A DNA stretch of 64,000 bases, from contig NZ_JAGGQB010000005.1 in assembly GCF_018613535.1 (NCBI RefSeq), positions 558,001 through 622,000 on the forward strand. Direction: 5' to 3'. This stretch comes from Bacillus sp. ISL-51 (lineage in GTDB: Bacteria > Bacillota > Bacilli > Bacillales > Bacillaceae). Numbering within the stretch: position 1 is the stretch's first letter; each line of letters opens with the position of its first letter. This document shows positions 27,600-35,741 of this stretch, piece by piece. The translations under genes were made by a program, and so were the position numbers. The notes beneath the pieces were generated by a model. That model made no database searches. It saw only the letters and a program-made list of their open reading frames with translations, and was not told the origin of the DNA.

Positions 27600-29441
27600 A
27601 TGGGACTATTGGAAGATTTGCAGCATCGGATTTTAATCGGCGACGGAGCGATGGGAACTCTGCTTTATTCCTATGGCATTGACAGGTGCTTTGAGGAGCT
27701 GAATGTGTCAAAGCCTGAGGAAATCAAACGGATACATAAGGCTTACGTGGAGGCAGGCGCCGACATTATTCAAACGAACACGTACGGGGCGAATTACATT
27801 AAGCTGTCGAGATACGGACTGGAGGATGAGACGAAAAAAATTAACCAGGAGGCGGTCAAAATTGCGCGTGCCTCCTCAGACGGCGCCTATGTGCTGGGAA
27901 CGATGGGCGGCATCCGCACCTTTAACAAAAACGCCTACAGCCTTGAAGAAATCAAACGCAGCTTTCGGGAGCAGCTGTATCTCTTACTGCATGAAGAGCC
28001 GGACGGCCTTCTGTTAGAAACCTATTATGATTTAGAGGAGGCGCGCGAAGTATTAAAGATCGCGAGAAAGGAAACGGAACTCCCGATCATGCTCAATGTA
28101 TCGATGCACGAGCAGGGTGTGCTTCAGGATGGCACGCCGCTTAGGGAAGCGCTCAGGTCGATTGCTGACATCGGCGCTGATATAACGGGCATTAACTGCC
28201 GTCTCGGCCCGTATCACATGATTGAGGCGCTCACCGAAGTGCCGATTTTCCGCGACGCTTATTTATCCGTCTACCCGAACAGCAGTCTCCCGTCTCTTGA
28301 AGAAGGCCGGCTTGTTTATGAAACAGACAACACTTATTTCCGTGAGAGCGCCGTTGAATTCCGCAAGCAGGGCGCGCGGATTATCGGCGGCTGCTGCGGC
28401 ACGACGCCAAACCATATCCGGGCAATGGCGGAAGCAGTCCGCGGGCTTCTTCCCGTCACGGAAAAAGAGGTGAAAATCAGACGGGAAGAAGAGGTAATCG
28501 CTGTCCGGGATGAACGGGCCGAACCGGGATTAAACGAAATAGCCGCTAAAAAACGTTCGATTATTGTGGAGCTTGACCCGCCGAAAAAATTGAATTTTGA
28601 CAAATTTCTGCATGCGGCAGCTGAATTAAAGGAAACCGGAATTGAGGCGCTGACGCTCGCCGACAATTCACTCGCGACGCCCAGGATCAGCAATGCCGCC
28701 TGCGGGTCTTTATTAAAGGAGCGGCTTGATATTCGTTCTCTCGTCCATCTGACATGCAGAGACCGGAATATCATCGGTCTTCAGTCGCATTTAATGGGGC
28801 TTGATACCCTCGGACTCACCGATATTTTAGCCATCACGGGCGACCCCTCAAAAATCGGCGACTTTCCGGGGGCCACCTCTGTTTATGATTTAACGTCTTT
28901 TGACTTGATCAGACTGATTAAACAGTTCAACGAAGGCATTTCCTTATCGGGAAAACCGCTCGGTAAAAAAACCAGTTTTTCCGTGGCAGGCGCGTTTAAT
29001 CCGAATGTCCGCCATCTTGACAAGGCAGTCAAAAGGCTGGAGAAAAAGATCGAGTGCGGCGCCGATTATTTCGTTTCCCAGCCTGTCTACTCAGAGCAGC
29101 AGCTCATTGACATTCACAAGGAAACGAAGCATCTTCAAACACCGGTATATATCGGGATAATGCCGTTAACAAGCAGCCGCAACGCGGAGTTCATCCATCA
29201 TGAAATCCCCGGTATTAAGCTGTCAGACGGCATCCGCGAAAAAATGGCGCTTGCCGGAGAGGATAAACAGAAGCAGAAAACCGAAGGCCTTGCCATCGCC
29301 AAGTCCCTCCTTGACACGGCGTGCGAGCTGTTTAACGGAATCTATTTAATCACCCCTTTTCTCCGTTCTGATTTGACGTCCGAGCTTGCCTCTTATATTA
29401 AGCAAAAGGATGAAAAGCGGACAAATGTCTATTTGCATTGA
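27600..29441 (+). CDS. yitJ: YitJ, bifunctional homocysteine S-methyltransferase / methylenetetrahydrofolate reductase
   Basis: Encodes 613 residues. The N-terminal homocysteine methyltransferase barrel (about 1-285) carries the zinc cysteines in GINCRLGP and [10 protein letters not shown]. The C-terminal methylenetetrahydrofolate reductase domain (about 315-610) shows [40 protein letters not shown] and [13 protein letters not shown]. It generates methyl-tetrahydrofolate and possibly methionine. The start at 27600 follows GGAGG. Expression is controlled by the SAM riboswitch just upstream, consistent with a methionine-supply role. Confidence 0.96.
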   Translation: MGLLEDLQHRILIGDGAMGTLLYSYGIDRCFEELNVSKPEEIKRIHKAYVEAGADIIQTNTYGANYIKLSRYGLEDETKKINQEAVKIARASSDGAYVLGTMGGIRTFNKNAYSLEEIKRSFREQLYLLLHEEPDGLLLETYYDLEEAREVLKIARKETELPIMLNVSMHEQGVLQDGTPLREALRSIADIGADITGINCRLGPYHMIEALTEVPIFRDAYLSVYPNSSLPSLEEGRLVYETDNTYFRESAVEFRKQGARIIGGCCGTTPNHIRAMAEAVRGLLPVTEKEVKIRREEEVIAVRDERAEPGLNEIAAKKRSIIVELDPPKKLNFDKFLHAAAELKETGIEALTLADNSLATPRISNAACGSLLKERLDIRSLVHLTCRDRNIIGLQSHLMGLDTLGLTDILAITGDPSKIGDFPGATSVYDLTSFDLIRLIKQFNEGISLSGKPLGKKTSFSVAGAFNPNVRHLDKAVKRLEKKIECGADYFVSQPVYSEQQLIDIHKETKHLQTPVYIGIMPLTSSRNAEFIHHEIPGIKLSDGIREKMALAGEDKQKQKTEGLAIAKSLLDTACELFNGIYLITPFLRSDLTSELASYIKQKDEKRTNVYLH

Positions 29442-29455
29442 TACGGGTAAAAATG

Positions 29456-29484
29456 AGGCCGCCTGATGTGACAGGCGGCCTTTT
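29456..29484 (+). terminator. Terminator after yitJ
   Basis: AGGCCGCCTG (29456-29465) pairs with CAGGCGGCCT (29472-29481) across six bases, followed by TTTT. Confidence 0.92.
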
Positions 29485-29527
29485 CATGGTACGATTAAGA
29501 AAAAGAAACAGATAAAGGAGAATGGCC

Positions 29528-29968
29528 ATGCTTGAAGTAAAATCCATTACCGCAGAAGATACGTACAATATCAGACATAAAATACTGCGCCCTCACCAGA
29601 CCATTGAGGATTGCAAATATGATCAGGACAACATGGCAGGCGCTTTTCATCTGGGGGCGTTTTTCGAAGGGACGCTGATCAGCATCGCCTCTTTCTATCC
29701 TCAAGAACAAAAAACATTAAAGGAAACACCCGCCTATCAGCTGCGCGGCATGGCGACTCTCCCGGAATACCGCACGCAAAAAGCCGGAAGCACATTAATT
29801 GCATACGCAGAACGGACACTGACAGATATGGGTGCGGCGCTTGTCTGGTGCAACGCCAGATATCATGTGAAAGGGTATTATGAAAAGCTCGGCTGGAAAA
29901 GCATCGGCGAAACCTTTGACATTCCGGGCATCGGTCCGCATCTGATCATGTATAAAAAACTTGCCTGA
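29528..29968 (+). CDS. yitI: YitI, GNAT-family acetyltransferase
   Basis: Encodes 146 residues. The ATG at 29528 is chosen because the one at 29522 is only one base from the AAAGGAG ribosome site. YQLRGMATLPEYRTQKAGSTLIAYAERTL is the acetyl-CoA-binding motif A, and YYEKLGWKSIGETFDIPGIGPHLIMYK the C-terminal fold. Substrate unknown. It lies between two terminators and is probably monocistronic. Confidence 0.85.
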   Translation: MLEVKSITAEDTYNIRHKILRPHQTIEDCKYDQDNMAGAFHLGAFFEGTLISIASFYPQEQKTLKETPAYQLRGMATLPEYRTQKAGSTLIAYAERTLTDMGAALVWCNARYHVKGYYEKLGWKSIGETFDIPGIGPHLIMYKKLA

Positions 29969-29987
29969 CTTTCCGGCCGGGCAAGCG

Positions 29988-30025
29988 AAAGCCCTGATAA
30001 AAGAATATTCCTTATCAGGGCTTTT
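29988..30025. terminator. Bidirectional terminator between yitI and yisY
   Basis: AAAGCCCTGATAA (29988-30000) and TTATCAGGGCTTT (30012-30024) form a perfect 13-base stem with an eleven-base loop, suited to both convergent genes. Confidence 0.92.
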
Positions 30026-30031
30026 GACGCG

Positions 30032-30838
30032 TTATTCTTTGGCAAACCGGGTGATTTCTTCATTAAGGCGGTCTTTTTCTTCATAGAAGATGCCGTGCCC
30101 GCTTTCTTCAAAAGGAATGAAGCTCGCACTTTGAATCCGCCGCTTCAGCTCCTTCGCAAAATGAACGGAACAGACCTTATCCTTCACGCCGTGCATAATC
30201 AGTGTCGGCACTGTAATATCCTTCAGCTCCTTGCGTAAATCCTCATCCCGCAAAGCGGCGGCGGAATGAAGGGTGCCGTAAGATGAGGCGCTTAAACCGA
30301 GATTCTGGAACCATTGCCTGAACTCCGGCGTTTTGCTTTTCGCAAAGAAAATGCGGCTGAAATCGGCGAGCGCTTTCGGCCGGTCTTTTTTAAAATCGGC
30401 AATCAAATCATCAACGTCTTTTTTTCGAAAGCCGTACGGATAATCAGGCCGTTTTGTAAATGCCGGGGCTGCCGCCGACATTAAAATGAGTTTTTTAATG
30501 TCCGCCCCGCCGTGTCTTGTCATGTAACGGATGGCGATGGCACCGCCCATCGAAAACCCGGCGAGCACCGCATCCTTCAGCTCCAGCGTGTAGATGACGG
30601 CCTTCACATCATCAGCCATCGTGTCATAATCATATCCTTCAAACGGCTTGTCAGATTGGCCGTAGCCCCGGAAATCAATGCCGATGCAGCGGAACCCTTT
30701 TTTCGGCAGTTCATTCATCTGATATTCAAACATATTGTGGCAGAGCGGCCAGCCATGCAGAAAAACAATCGGCTGTCCCTGCCCGATATCCTCGACAAAT
30801 AAACTCACATTTTCTTCGGTTTGAACGTAGCATCCCAT
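30032..30838 (-). CDS. yisY: YisY, alpha/beta hydrolase of the cofactor-free haloperoxidase group
   Basis: Encodes 268 residues from the ATG at 30838 (MGCYVQTEENVSLFVEDIGQ), which follows AGGGGGAA; the longer reading frame upstream lacks a ribosome site. The oxyanion motif is LHGWPL, the nucleophile Ser sits in AGFSMGG near residue 97, the acid in HGVKDKVC, and the His in ESGHGIFYE. Motifs such as DFRGYGQSDKP are typical of non-heme perhydrolases/haloperoxidases, though the natural role is probably esterase-like. Divergent from yisX. Confidence 0.88.
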   Translation of the reverse strand: MGCYVQTEENVSLFVEDIGQGQPIVFLHGWPLCHNMFEYQMNELPKKGFRCIGIDFRGYGQSDKPFEGYDYDTMADDVKAVIYTLELKDAVLAGFSMGGAIAIRYMTRHGGADIKKLILMSAAAPAFTKRPDYPYGFRKKDVDDLIADFKKDRPKALADFSRIFFAKSKTPEFRQWFQNLGLSASSYGTLHSAAALRDEDLRKELKDITVPTLIMHGVKDKVCSVHFAKELKRRIQSASFIPFEESGHGIFYEEKDRLNEEITRFAKE

Positions 30839-31069
30839 CTGCTCATTCCCCCTATCCGTTTTTTCAGCCCCAAGCGGTTGACGCCGCTCCGCTTTTCCAT
30901 TACGCTCTTTCAATAAAGCGAAACACTGCGAAAATCGGCGAAGAATGCAAGGCACGCTTTGCAGGCGGTGCTGTATATGTTTTCTGATTATCATAAGAAA
31001 AACCGTTTCGATTCACTATATGTTTCAATTGCTGATTTCAGCTATTATTTTAGTAAAGGGAGTAAGTCG

Positions 31070-31699
31070 ATGAATACGATACAAAAACCGAAAATTCCGG
31101 AGCAATTACCGCTTCTTTCTTTCAGTGAAGCACTTAAGGAGGATCATATAAAGGAGGCGGTGATTGAAAATGGTTCAATCACCGGATATGAGCTGCAGCA
31201 CTTGTGTGCAGAGCAGGTGATTTTCAGAAATATGGTCTTTACGGACGTCTCGTTCAGACATATGGAATGTACGGATGTGCGGTTTGAAAAATGCGATTTG
31301 TCAAACGCCGATTTCAGCGGGAGCATCATCCATAGAACGGTCTTTCAAAACTCAAAATTGCTCGGAGTGAATCTGGCTGACTGCACCTTGCGTAATGTGC
31401 GGTTTGAAGACTGCCATGCCAATTACAGTTCATTCAGCTATTCAAATATGAAGCATGTACGCTTTGAACAATGCACTCTTTCTGAAAGTGAATGCAATGA
31501 TGCCGCTCTGGAGCACACACAGTTTGATGCATGTAATTTGGACGGCGCAAACTTCATCGGCACTTCTCTTTTCAACATGGATATCAGCACATGCACCTTT
31601 GAGGACATGCACGTCTCGCTTGATAAGCTGAAAGGATGCCGCATAGCCCCCGCCCATGCCATTACTTTTGCGAGAGCGCTCGGGGCCATTGTCCTGTAA
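31070..31699 (+). CDS. yisX: YisX, pentapeptide-repeat protein
   Basis: Encodes 209 residues from the ATG at 31070, preceded by AAAGGGAG. From about residue 45 to 190 the sequence follows the A(D/N)LXX-type repeat: FRNMVFTDVSF, VRFEKCDLSNADFSGSIIHRTVF, LGVNLADCTLRNVRFEDC, LDGANFIGTSLFNM. This predicts a right-handed quadrilateral beta helix. Some relatives (MfpA, Qnr) mimic DNA and protect gyrase; no such role is shown here. The last codons, GAIVL and stop, form one arm of a 19-base perfect hairpin. Confidence 0.85.
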   Translation: MNTIQKPKIPEQLPLLSFSEALKEDHIKEAVIENGSITGYELQHLCAEQVIFRNMVFTDVSFRHMECTDVRFEKCDLSNADFSGSIIHRTVFQNSKLLGVNLADCTLRNVRFEDCHANYSSFSYSNMKHVRFEQCTLSESECNDAALEHTQFDACNLDGANFIGTSLFNMDISTCTFEDMHVSLDKLKGCRIAPAHAITFARALGAIVL

Positions 31700-31723
31700 T
31701 GCCTATTACAGGACAATGGCCCC
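31682..31723. repeat. Perfect 19-bp inverted repeat spanning the yisX stop codon
   Basis: GGGGCCATTGTCCTGTAAT (31682-31700) and ATTACAGGACAATGGCCCC (31705-31723) are exact reverse complements separated by GCCT. The left arm encodes the last five residues of YisX and its stop. No T-tract follows on either strand (AGCTTAATACCC on the plus side), so it is not a standard intrinsic terminator despite its great predicted stability. Confidence 0.95.
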
Positions 31724-31818
31724 AGCTTAATACCCTTCTCCAAGTATGCCTGCGAATGCGTTAAAAAGGGATTTCCCCATAAGCGTTGAATGTACAGAAA
31801 GGAAAAGGGGGAATGTGA

Positions 31819-32322
31819 ATGTCTCAAATTCAAAAGCTCTATGACTATCACGTATGGGCCAATCAGCAAATATTTCAGCATCTGAAAAACGTGCCTGCTG
31901 TAAGCCTGAATCAGGAAGCAGAAAGTGTTTTTCCGTCCGTCAATGCTGTGCTGCTGCATATGTGCCAGGCTGACTATGTCTGGCTTAAAACGCTTTACGG
32001 TGAAACGCACGAGCAAATCATTCAGAGTCTCGCTCAATTTAAGGAACTGCACGGAGATCACGATGCGATTGAACATAGGATGACGGCGCTTTATGAAGAA
32101 TACGGCAAATTTTTAACGGGGCTGGAGGATACGGAAAGTTCGATCTCCATTTCTCACCCGCACTACGGAACACTTCATACGACATACGCCGATATCATCC
32201 GGCATGTTGTGAACCACGGCACATACCATCGCGGCAATATAAGCGCTATGCTTCACCAAATGGGACATAAAGGCGTACCGACTGACTATATTTATTTTTT
32301 ATACGAAAGAAGAGGTGAATAA
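31819..32322 (+). CDS. yisT: YisT, DinB-family protein
   Basis: Encodes 167 residues. MSQIQKLYDYHVWANQQIFQHL, then LHMCQADYVWLKTLYGE near residue 51 and ADIIRHVVNHGTYHRGNISAMLHQMG near residue 125 give the DinB/YfiT metal-binding histidines of a four-helix bundle. Such proteins act as thiol-dependent transferases or hydrolases, substrate unknown. The ATG follows AAAGGGGG with good spacing. Terminator directly downstream. Confidence 0.9.
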   Translation: MSQIQKLYDYHVWANQQIFQHLKNVPAVSLNQEAESVFPSVNAVLLHMCQADYVWLKTLYGETHEQIIQSLAQFKELHGDHDAIEHRMTALYEEYGKFLTGLEDTESSISISHPHYGTLHTTYADIIRHVVNHGTYHRGNISAMLHQMGHKGVPTDYIYFLYERRGE

Positions 32323-32323
32323 A

Positions 32324-32354
32324 AAAAGCAAGGGCTGAGCTGCCCCTTGCTTTT
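32324..32354 (+). terminator. Terminator after yisT
   Basis: AAAAGCAAGGG (32324-32334) pairs with CCCTTGCTTTT (32344-32354). Confidence 0.88.
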
Positions 32355-32427
32355 AACTGTTTTTGAAGTTATAAAGATATGATCATAGATAGCCGGCAGG
32401 CTGAGCATCGGAGCAAAGCGGATACAA

Positions 32428-33456
32428 TTATATTCCGGCATAGCGGATGCCTGCCGTAAGCTTCACAGGCTTTCCTGTTCTAAAGGAATCGGTCGCGGCG
32501 ATGCCGATTTCTAAATTAATTGCGGCATCGACTTCTGTGACAATCGGTGTTTCCCCTTTTTGCACACATGCCGCAAAATGCTCAAGCTCCAGACGGTAGG
32601 CGTCTTTAAAGCGGGTTTGAAAGTCAGGAATAATGTCATAGCTGCTGCCAGCCTCCGTCAAAACGGTGACATGCCGGTTCCGCAGCGTTCCCACTAATAT
32701 AGTTCCCGTTGTGCCGATAATTTCTGCGCGGATGTCATGGCCGTACGGGGAATTTCTGCTTGCCTCCACATCTCCGGCAGCGCCTGAGTCAAATTCAAGA
32801 TACGTCAATGCCTGGTCGACATCTCCGCACTCTTCCATGAACGGATGCTTTAAAATCCGGCCGTGTCCGCTGACGGACGTCACTTCAGCATTCATGAGAT
32901 ACCTGGCCATATCGTAATCATGAATCGAGCAGTCAATGAAAAGGCCGCCGCTATGTTTAATAAATTCCGCCGGCGGTGAGCCATAATCTCTAGTAAAGCC
33001 TTTATAATAAATAGGCTTGCCGATTTCCCCGGCATCGATTCGTCTTTTCGCGTCAGCGTACGCCGGATCAAACCGCCTCATAAAGCCGACCTGGCAGATG
33101 ACTCCTGTTTCCTCTATCTTTTTCATGACTTCTTTAGATTCAGCAAGGCTGAGTGTCAGCGGTTTTTCAACGAAGATGTGCTTGCCGTTTTCAGCGGCTT
33201 TTATAATCATTTCTGCGTGTGTGCTTGTCGGAGTGACAATGATCACCGCGTCAATGCTGTCATCCTCCAGCAATTCGTACGGATTTTCCGACCATTTGCT
33301 GATCCCGAGTTCCTTTGCAGCTTCTTCAGCTCTTCCCTTCATCGGGTCACAGACCGCCGAGAGCTGCGCGCCCTGCACTTCGCTGATTAAATGCTGTGCA
33401 TGAAAATATCCCAATCTTCCCAATCCCAAAACCGCACACTTGACTTGATTTGTCAT
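32428..33456 (-). CDS. iolX: IolX (YisS), NAD-dependent scyllo-inositol dehydrogenase
   Basis: Encodes 342 residues from the ATG at 33456, which follows AAGGAG. The Rossmann motif is CAVLGLGRLGYFHA at the N-terminus; VEKPLTLS (EKP motif, Lys near residue 97) and SGGLFIDCSIHDYDMARYL (Asp/His pair near residues 175-179) are the catalytic signature of the Gfo/Idh/MocA inositol dehydrogenase family. In B. subtilis IolX oxidises scyllo-inositol with NAD. The neighbouring degA (iolQ) encodes its repressor and sites of its type are present upstream. Confidence 0.9.
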   Translation of the reverse strand: MTNQVKCAVLGLGRLGYFHAQHLISEVQGAQLSAVCDPMKGRAEEAAKELGISKWSENPYELLEDDSIDAVIIVTPTSTHAEMIIKAAENGKHIFVEKPLTLSLAESKEVMKKIEETGVICQVGFMRRFDPAYADAKRRIDAGEIGKPIYYKGFTRDYGSPPAEFIKHSGGLFIDCSIHDYDMARYLMNAEVTSVSGHGRILKHPFMEECGDVDQALTYLEFDSGAAGDVEASRNSPYGHDIRAEIIGTTGTILVGTLRNRHVTVLTEAGSSYDIIPDFQTRFKDAYRLELEHFAACVQKGETPIVTEVDAAINLEIGIAATDSFRTGKPVKLTAGIRYAGI

Positions 33457-33501
33457 GTAAAACACTCCTTTTTATGAGAACCCTGCGCCGAAGATGATTA
33501 A

Positions 33502-33611
33502 ACGGAGCAAACGGTTTCTCTTTTAAGAAACACCGATTTGAAAGCGCTTTATTTTTCATGTATGCTTTTTGGTCTTTTTCTTATTCGGAGTATTTTGCGC
33601 AAGCGCTTTCT
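33502..33611 (-). promoter_or_regulatory. iolX control region with three IolQ/DegA-like operators
   Basis: The site at 33594-33611 reads AGAAAGCGCTTGCGCAAA on the minus strand and fits the IolQ operator pattern AGAAARCGCTTKCKCAAA, which I give from memory, at every position. Two weaker matches (about 13 of 18 positions) lie at 33535-33552 and 33502-33519, closer to iolX. All point the same way. A LacI-family dimer such as DegA/IolQ, encoded immediately upstream, should bind here. I could not fix a -35/-10 pair with confidence. Confidence 0.68.
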
Positions 33612-33669
33612 CAAAAGATGATTTCATTCTACAATGCTTATCACTCCTTTGACAATCCCTTTTTGATAA

Positions 33670-33706
33670 AAAAACGCGCCCCTTTAGCTTACGGGCGCGT
33701 TTTTGC
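33670..33706 (-). terminator. Terminator overlapping the end of degA
   Basis: AAAAACGCGCCC and GGGCGCGTTTTT form a twelve-base stem, and the minus strand continues into TTTTTTT. The degA stop codon falls in the loop. Confidence 0.88.
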
Positions 33707-34708
33707 CGGAGCAGTGGACTGTCTGACGACGAGTTCCGGTGATAAGATGATTTTGCTTTTTGTTTTTTTCTTTCCTTGAATTTCATCAATAAGCAGCTGA
33801 ACGACGCGGCGCCCCATCTCATGAATGGGCTGGGCCATCGTGGTGAGCGGAGGATCGACCATTTCAGCGAGAATGGTATTATCAAAGCCGATGATGGATA
33901 AATCTTCCGGAACCCGAATACCCCGCAGACGCGCAGCCTGAATCACCGCACACGATAAGACGTCATTAAACGCAAACACGGCCGTCGGAAGGTCTCGGTC
34001 AAATAATGCACCCGCAGCTTTTTTTCCGCTTTCAAGCGAGTATCTCGTTGGAATGATAAGCGATTCATCGAGATGCGTTCCTGCTTCCCGCATTGCCTCC
34101 TGAAACCCTTTCATCCTGTCTTTTTCACTTGTCGTCGAACCGTCGCCTGTGATACAGGCAATTTTCTTATGGCCCAAAGAAAGCAGATGCTTGGCTGCCG
34201 AATAGCCGCCGAGAAAGTCGTCAATAATGACGACGTCCATCGGAACGAGCAGTCTGTCCTGAGAAATCATCGCCAGCGGGATGCCGGATTTTACGATATC
34301 GTCCAGCGCCTTGATGCTGTCGGCATGTTCAATTCCTGTCGCAACAATAATTCCGTCTGCCTTTTTTTGTTTCAGCATTGAAAAATACTTTGTTTCCTTT
34401 TCCGGATGGTAATCAGTGCTGCAAATCATAATATGAAATCCGAGCAGACTCGCGCTGTCTTCAATGCTTTTCGCCAATTCCCCAAAAAACGGGTTTGAAA
34501 TATCCGGGGTGATCAGGCCGATAATATTTGTCCGTTTGCCGGTTAAAGCAGAAGCGTGGACGTTCGGCAGGTAATCCATCTCCTCCATCACGCGGAGCAC
34601 CTTTTGCCGTGTTTTGTCACTGATTCTCCCCGTATTGTTTATGACCCGCGAGACGGTGGTAATGGAGACGCCCGCTTTATCCGCCACATCATAGATTGTG
34701 ATTTTCAT
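33689..34708 (-). CDS. degA: DegA (IolQ), LacI-family repressor
   Basis: Encodes 339 residues. The N-terminal helix-turn-helix TIYDVADKAGVSITTVSRVINN is followed by the hinge region (YLPNVHASALTGKRT) and a periplasmic-binding-like effector domain. First described for its effect on degradation of glutamine PRPP amidotransferase, and later identified as the repressor of iolX (renamed IolQ), from memory. It lies upstream of iolX on the same strand but has its own terminator. Operator-like sites fill the iolX promoter region. The effector is expected to be an inositol-related sugar. Confidence 0.9.
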   Translation of the reverse strand: MKITIYDVADKAGVSITTVSRVINNTGRISDKTRQKVLRVMEEMDYLPNVHASALTGKRTNIIGLITPDISNPFFGELAKSIEDSASLLGFHIMICSTDYHPEKETKYFSMLKQKKADGIIVATGIEHADSIKALDDIVKSGIPLAMISQDRLLVPMDVVIIDDFLGGYSAAKHLLSLGHKKIACITGDGSTTSEKDRMKGFQEAMREAGTHLDESLIIPTRYSLESGKKAAGALFDRDLPTAVFAFNDVLSCAVIQAARLRGIRVPEDLSIIGFDNTILAEMVDPPLTTMAQPIHEMGRRVVQLLIDEIQGKKKTKSKIILSPELVVRQSTAPAKTRP

Positions 34709-34755
34709 ACAACAAATCCCTCATCTGTTTTCTGATTTCCTCATATACGCCAAGC

Positions 34756-35619
34756 TCAGTCTATCTTGCGGCTTACGAATTTGCGGTATTCCAACGGAGT
34801 TACGCCCTCGATCTGCTTAAACAGTTTAGAAAAATACGTCGGGTCTTCCATGCCGATGGCGTCGGCAATCACCCCCATTTTGTCATTGGTTGAGGATAAC
34901 AGGCGCTTCGCCTCCGTCATTCTTACTTTGTTCGCATATTGGCCGGGCGTGACACCGAGCACCTGCTGCATGCAGCGGGTCACATAGTCTTGATTGTAAT
35001 GAAGCGCCGAGGAGAGCGCTTTAATGGTCGTTTTCTCTTGAAAATGCTCCTGTAAGTAGCGTGCGGCCTCCCATGCGACCCTTTCCTTCGCTGACGGAAT
35101 TTGAAAGGCTTCTTTTTGCAAATGCAGCAGCAGTTCCTCAAACAGAATCTGCTTTCTCAGCGGCAAATCGGAATTTTCGGCGCTGTCATCAATGAGGACG
35201 CCGAATTGTCCCGCCATAAACTGCGGGCGCCGCACCTTTCCTTTTTGCGGCAATGCCAGACGGTAGCGGGCCGGCTCTTCAAAGCTGCCCTTTTTGTGCC
35301 GCAGTTCAGCCCAGTTGTTCCCGGCTTTTTCCGTAACGTCATATGCCGCTCCCTCAAAATGAAGCCACGAGTAGCAGGTCGTCTCCTCGCTGCCTTTCGT
35401 GCCGTAATGCTCCAGACCCGGAGAAAGCAGAATATACTCCCCCGCTTCAACCGAAAAAGAGTTTCCGTCTTCTGTGATGTACAGGACGCCCTTGGTCACA
35501 TATAACAGATCAAATACGGAGAAAATCCGCCTCACATGTGTTTCGCCTTTTTTGAAAACTCCTTCTCCCGCGGCGATAAACGCCGGGAATGGAGGGACAG
35601 TAAACTCGAGAAAAGCCAT
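34756..35619 (-). CDS. yisR: YisR, AraC-family transcription regulator
   Basis: Encodes 287 residues. The N-terminal cupin-type sensing domain (residues about 15-100, with FSVEAGEYILLSPGLEHYG) precedes the two C-terminal helix-turn-helix motifs: KTTIKALSSALHYNQDYVTRCM near residue 205 and MGVIADAIGMEDPTYFSKLFKQIEGVTPLEYRK at the end. The fold suggests a carbohydrate-responsive activator. It is divergent from yisQ and sits upstream of degA and iolX, so a link to inositol or sugar use is conceivable but unproven. Confidence 0.9.
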   Translation of the reverse strand: MAFLEFTVPPFPAFIAAGEGVFKKGETHVRRIFSVFDLLYVTKGVLYITEDGNSFSVEAGEYILLSPGLEHYGTKGSEETTCYSWLHFEGAAYDVTEKAGNNWAELRHKKGSFEEPARYRLALPQKGKVRRPQFMAGQFGVLIDDSAENSDLPLRKQILFEELLLHLQKEAFQIPSAKERVAWEAARYLQEHFQEKTTIKALSSALHYNQDYVTRCMQQVLGVTPGQYANKVRMTEAKRLLSSTNDKMGVIADAIGMEDPTYFSKLFKQIEGVTPLEYRKFVSRKID

Positions 35620-35741
35620 TTTTTAAAGGCCCTCCTTTTTAAGTCGGATTTTTGCAAGAAGTTTCGTTTCTCTCCCTTTTTATTATAAGAAAATGGCGGT
35701 ACACTTTAAAACGTTGATTTTGTTAAGAAAGGGGTAAAACA

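Noticed and set aside
31682-31723. Intrinsic terminator for yisX
   Set aside because: The stem is excellent but neither strand has a T-run after it; recorded as an inverted repeat.
33535-33552. CcpA cre site suggested by TGAAAGCGCTTTAT
   Set aside because: It resembles cre, but the same core occurs three times with the longer IolQ/DegA pattern next to the degA gene, so LacI-type operators for DegA explain it better. Overlap with CcpA control is not excluded.
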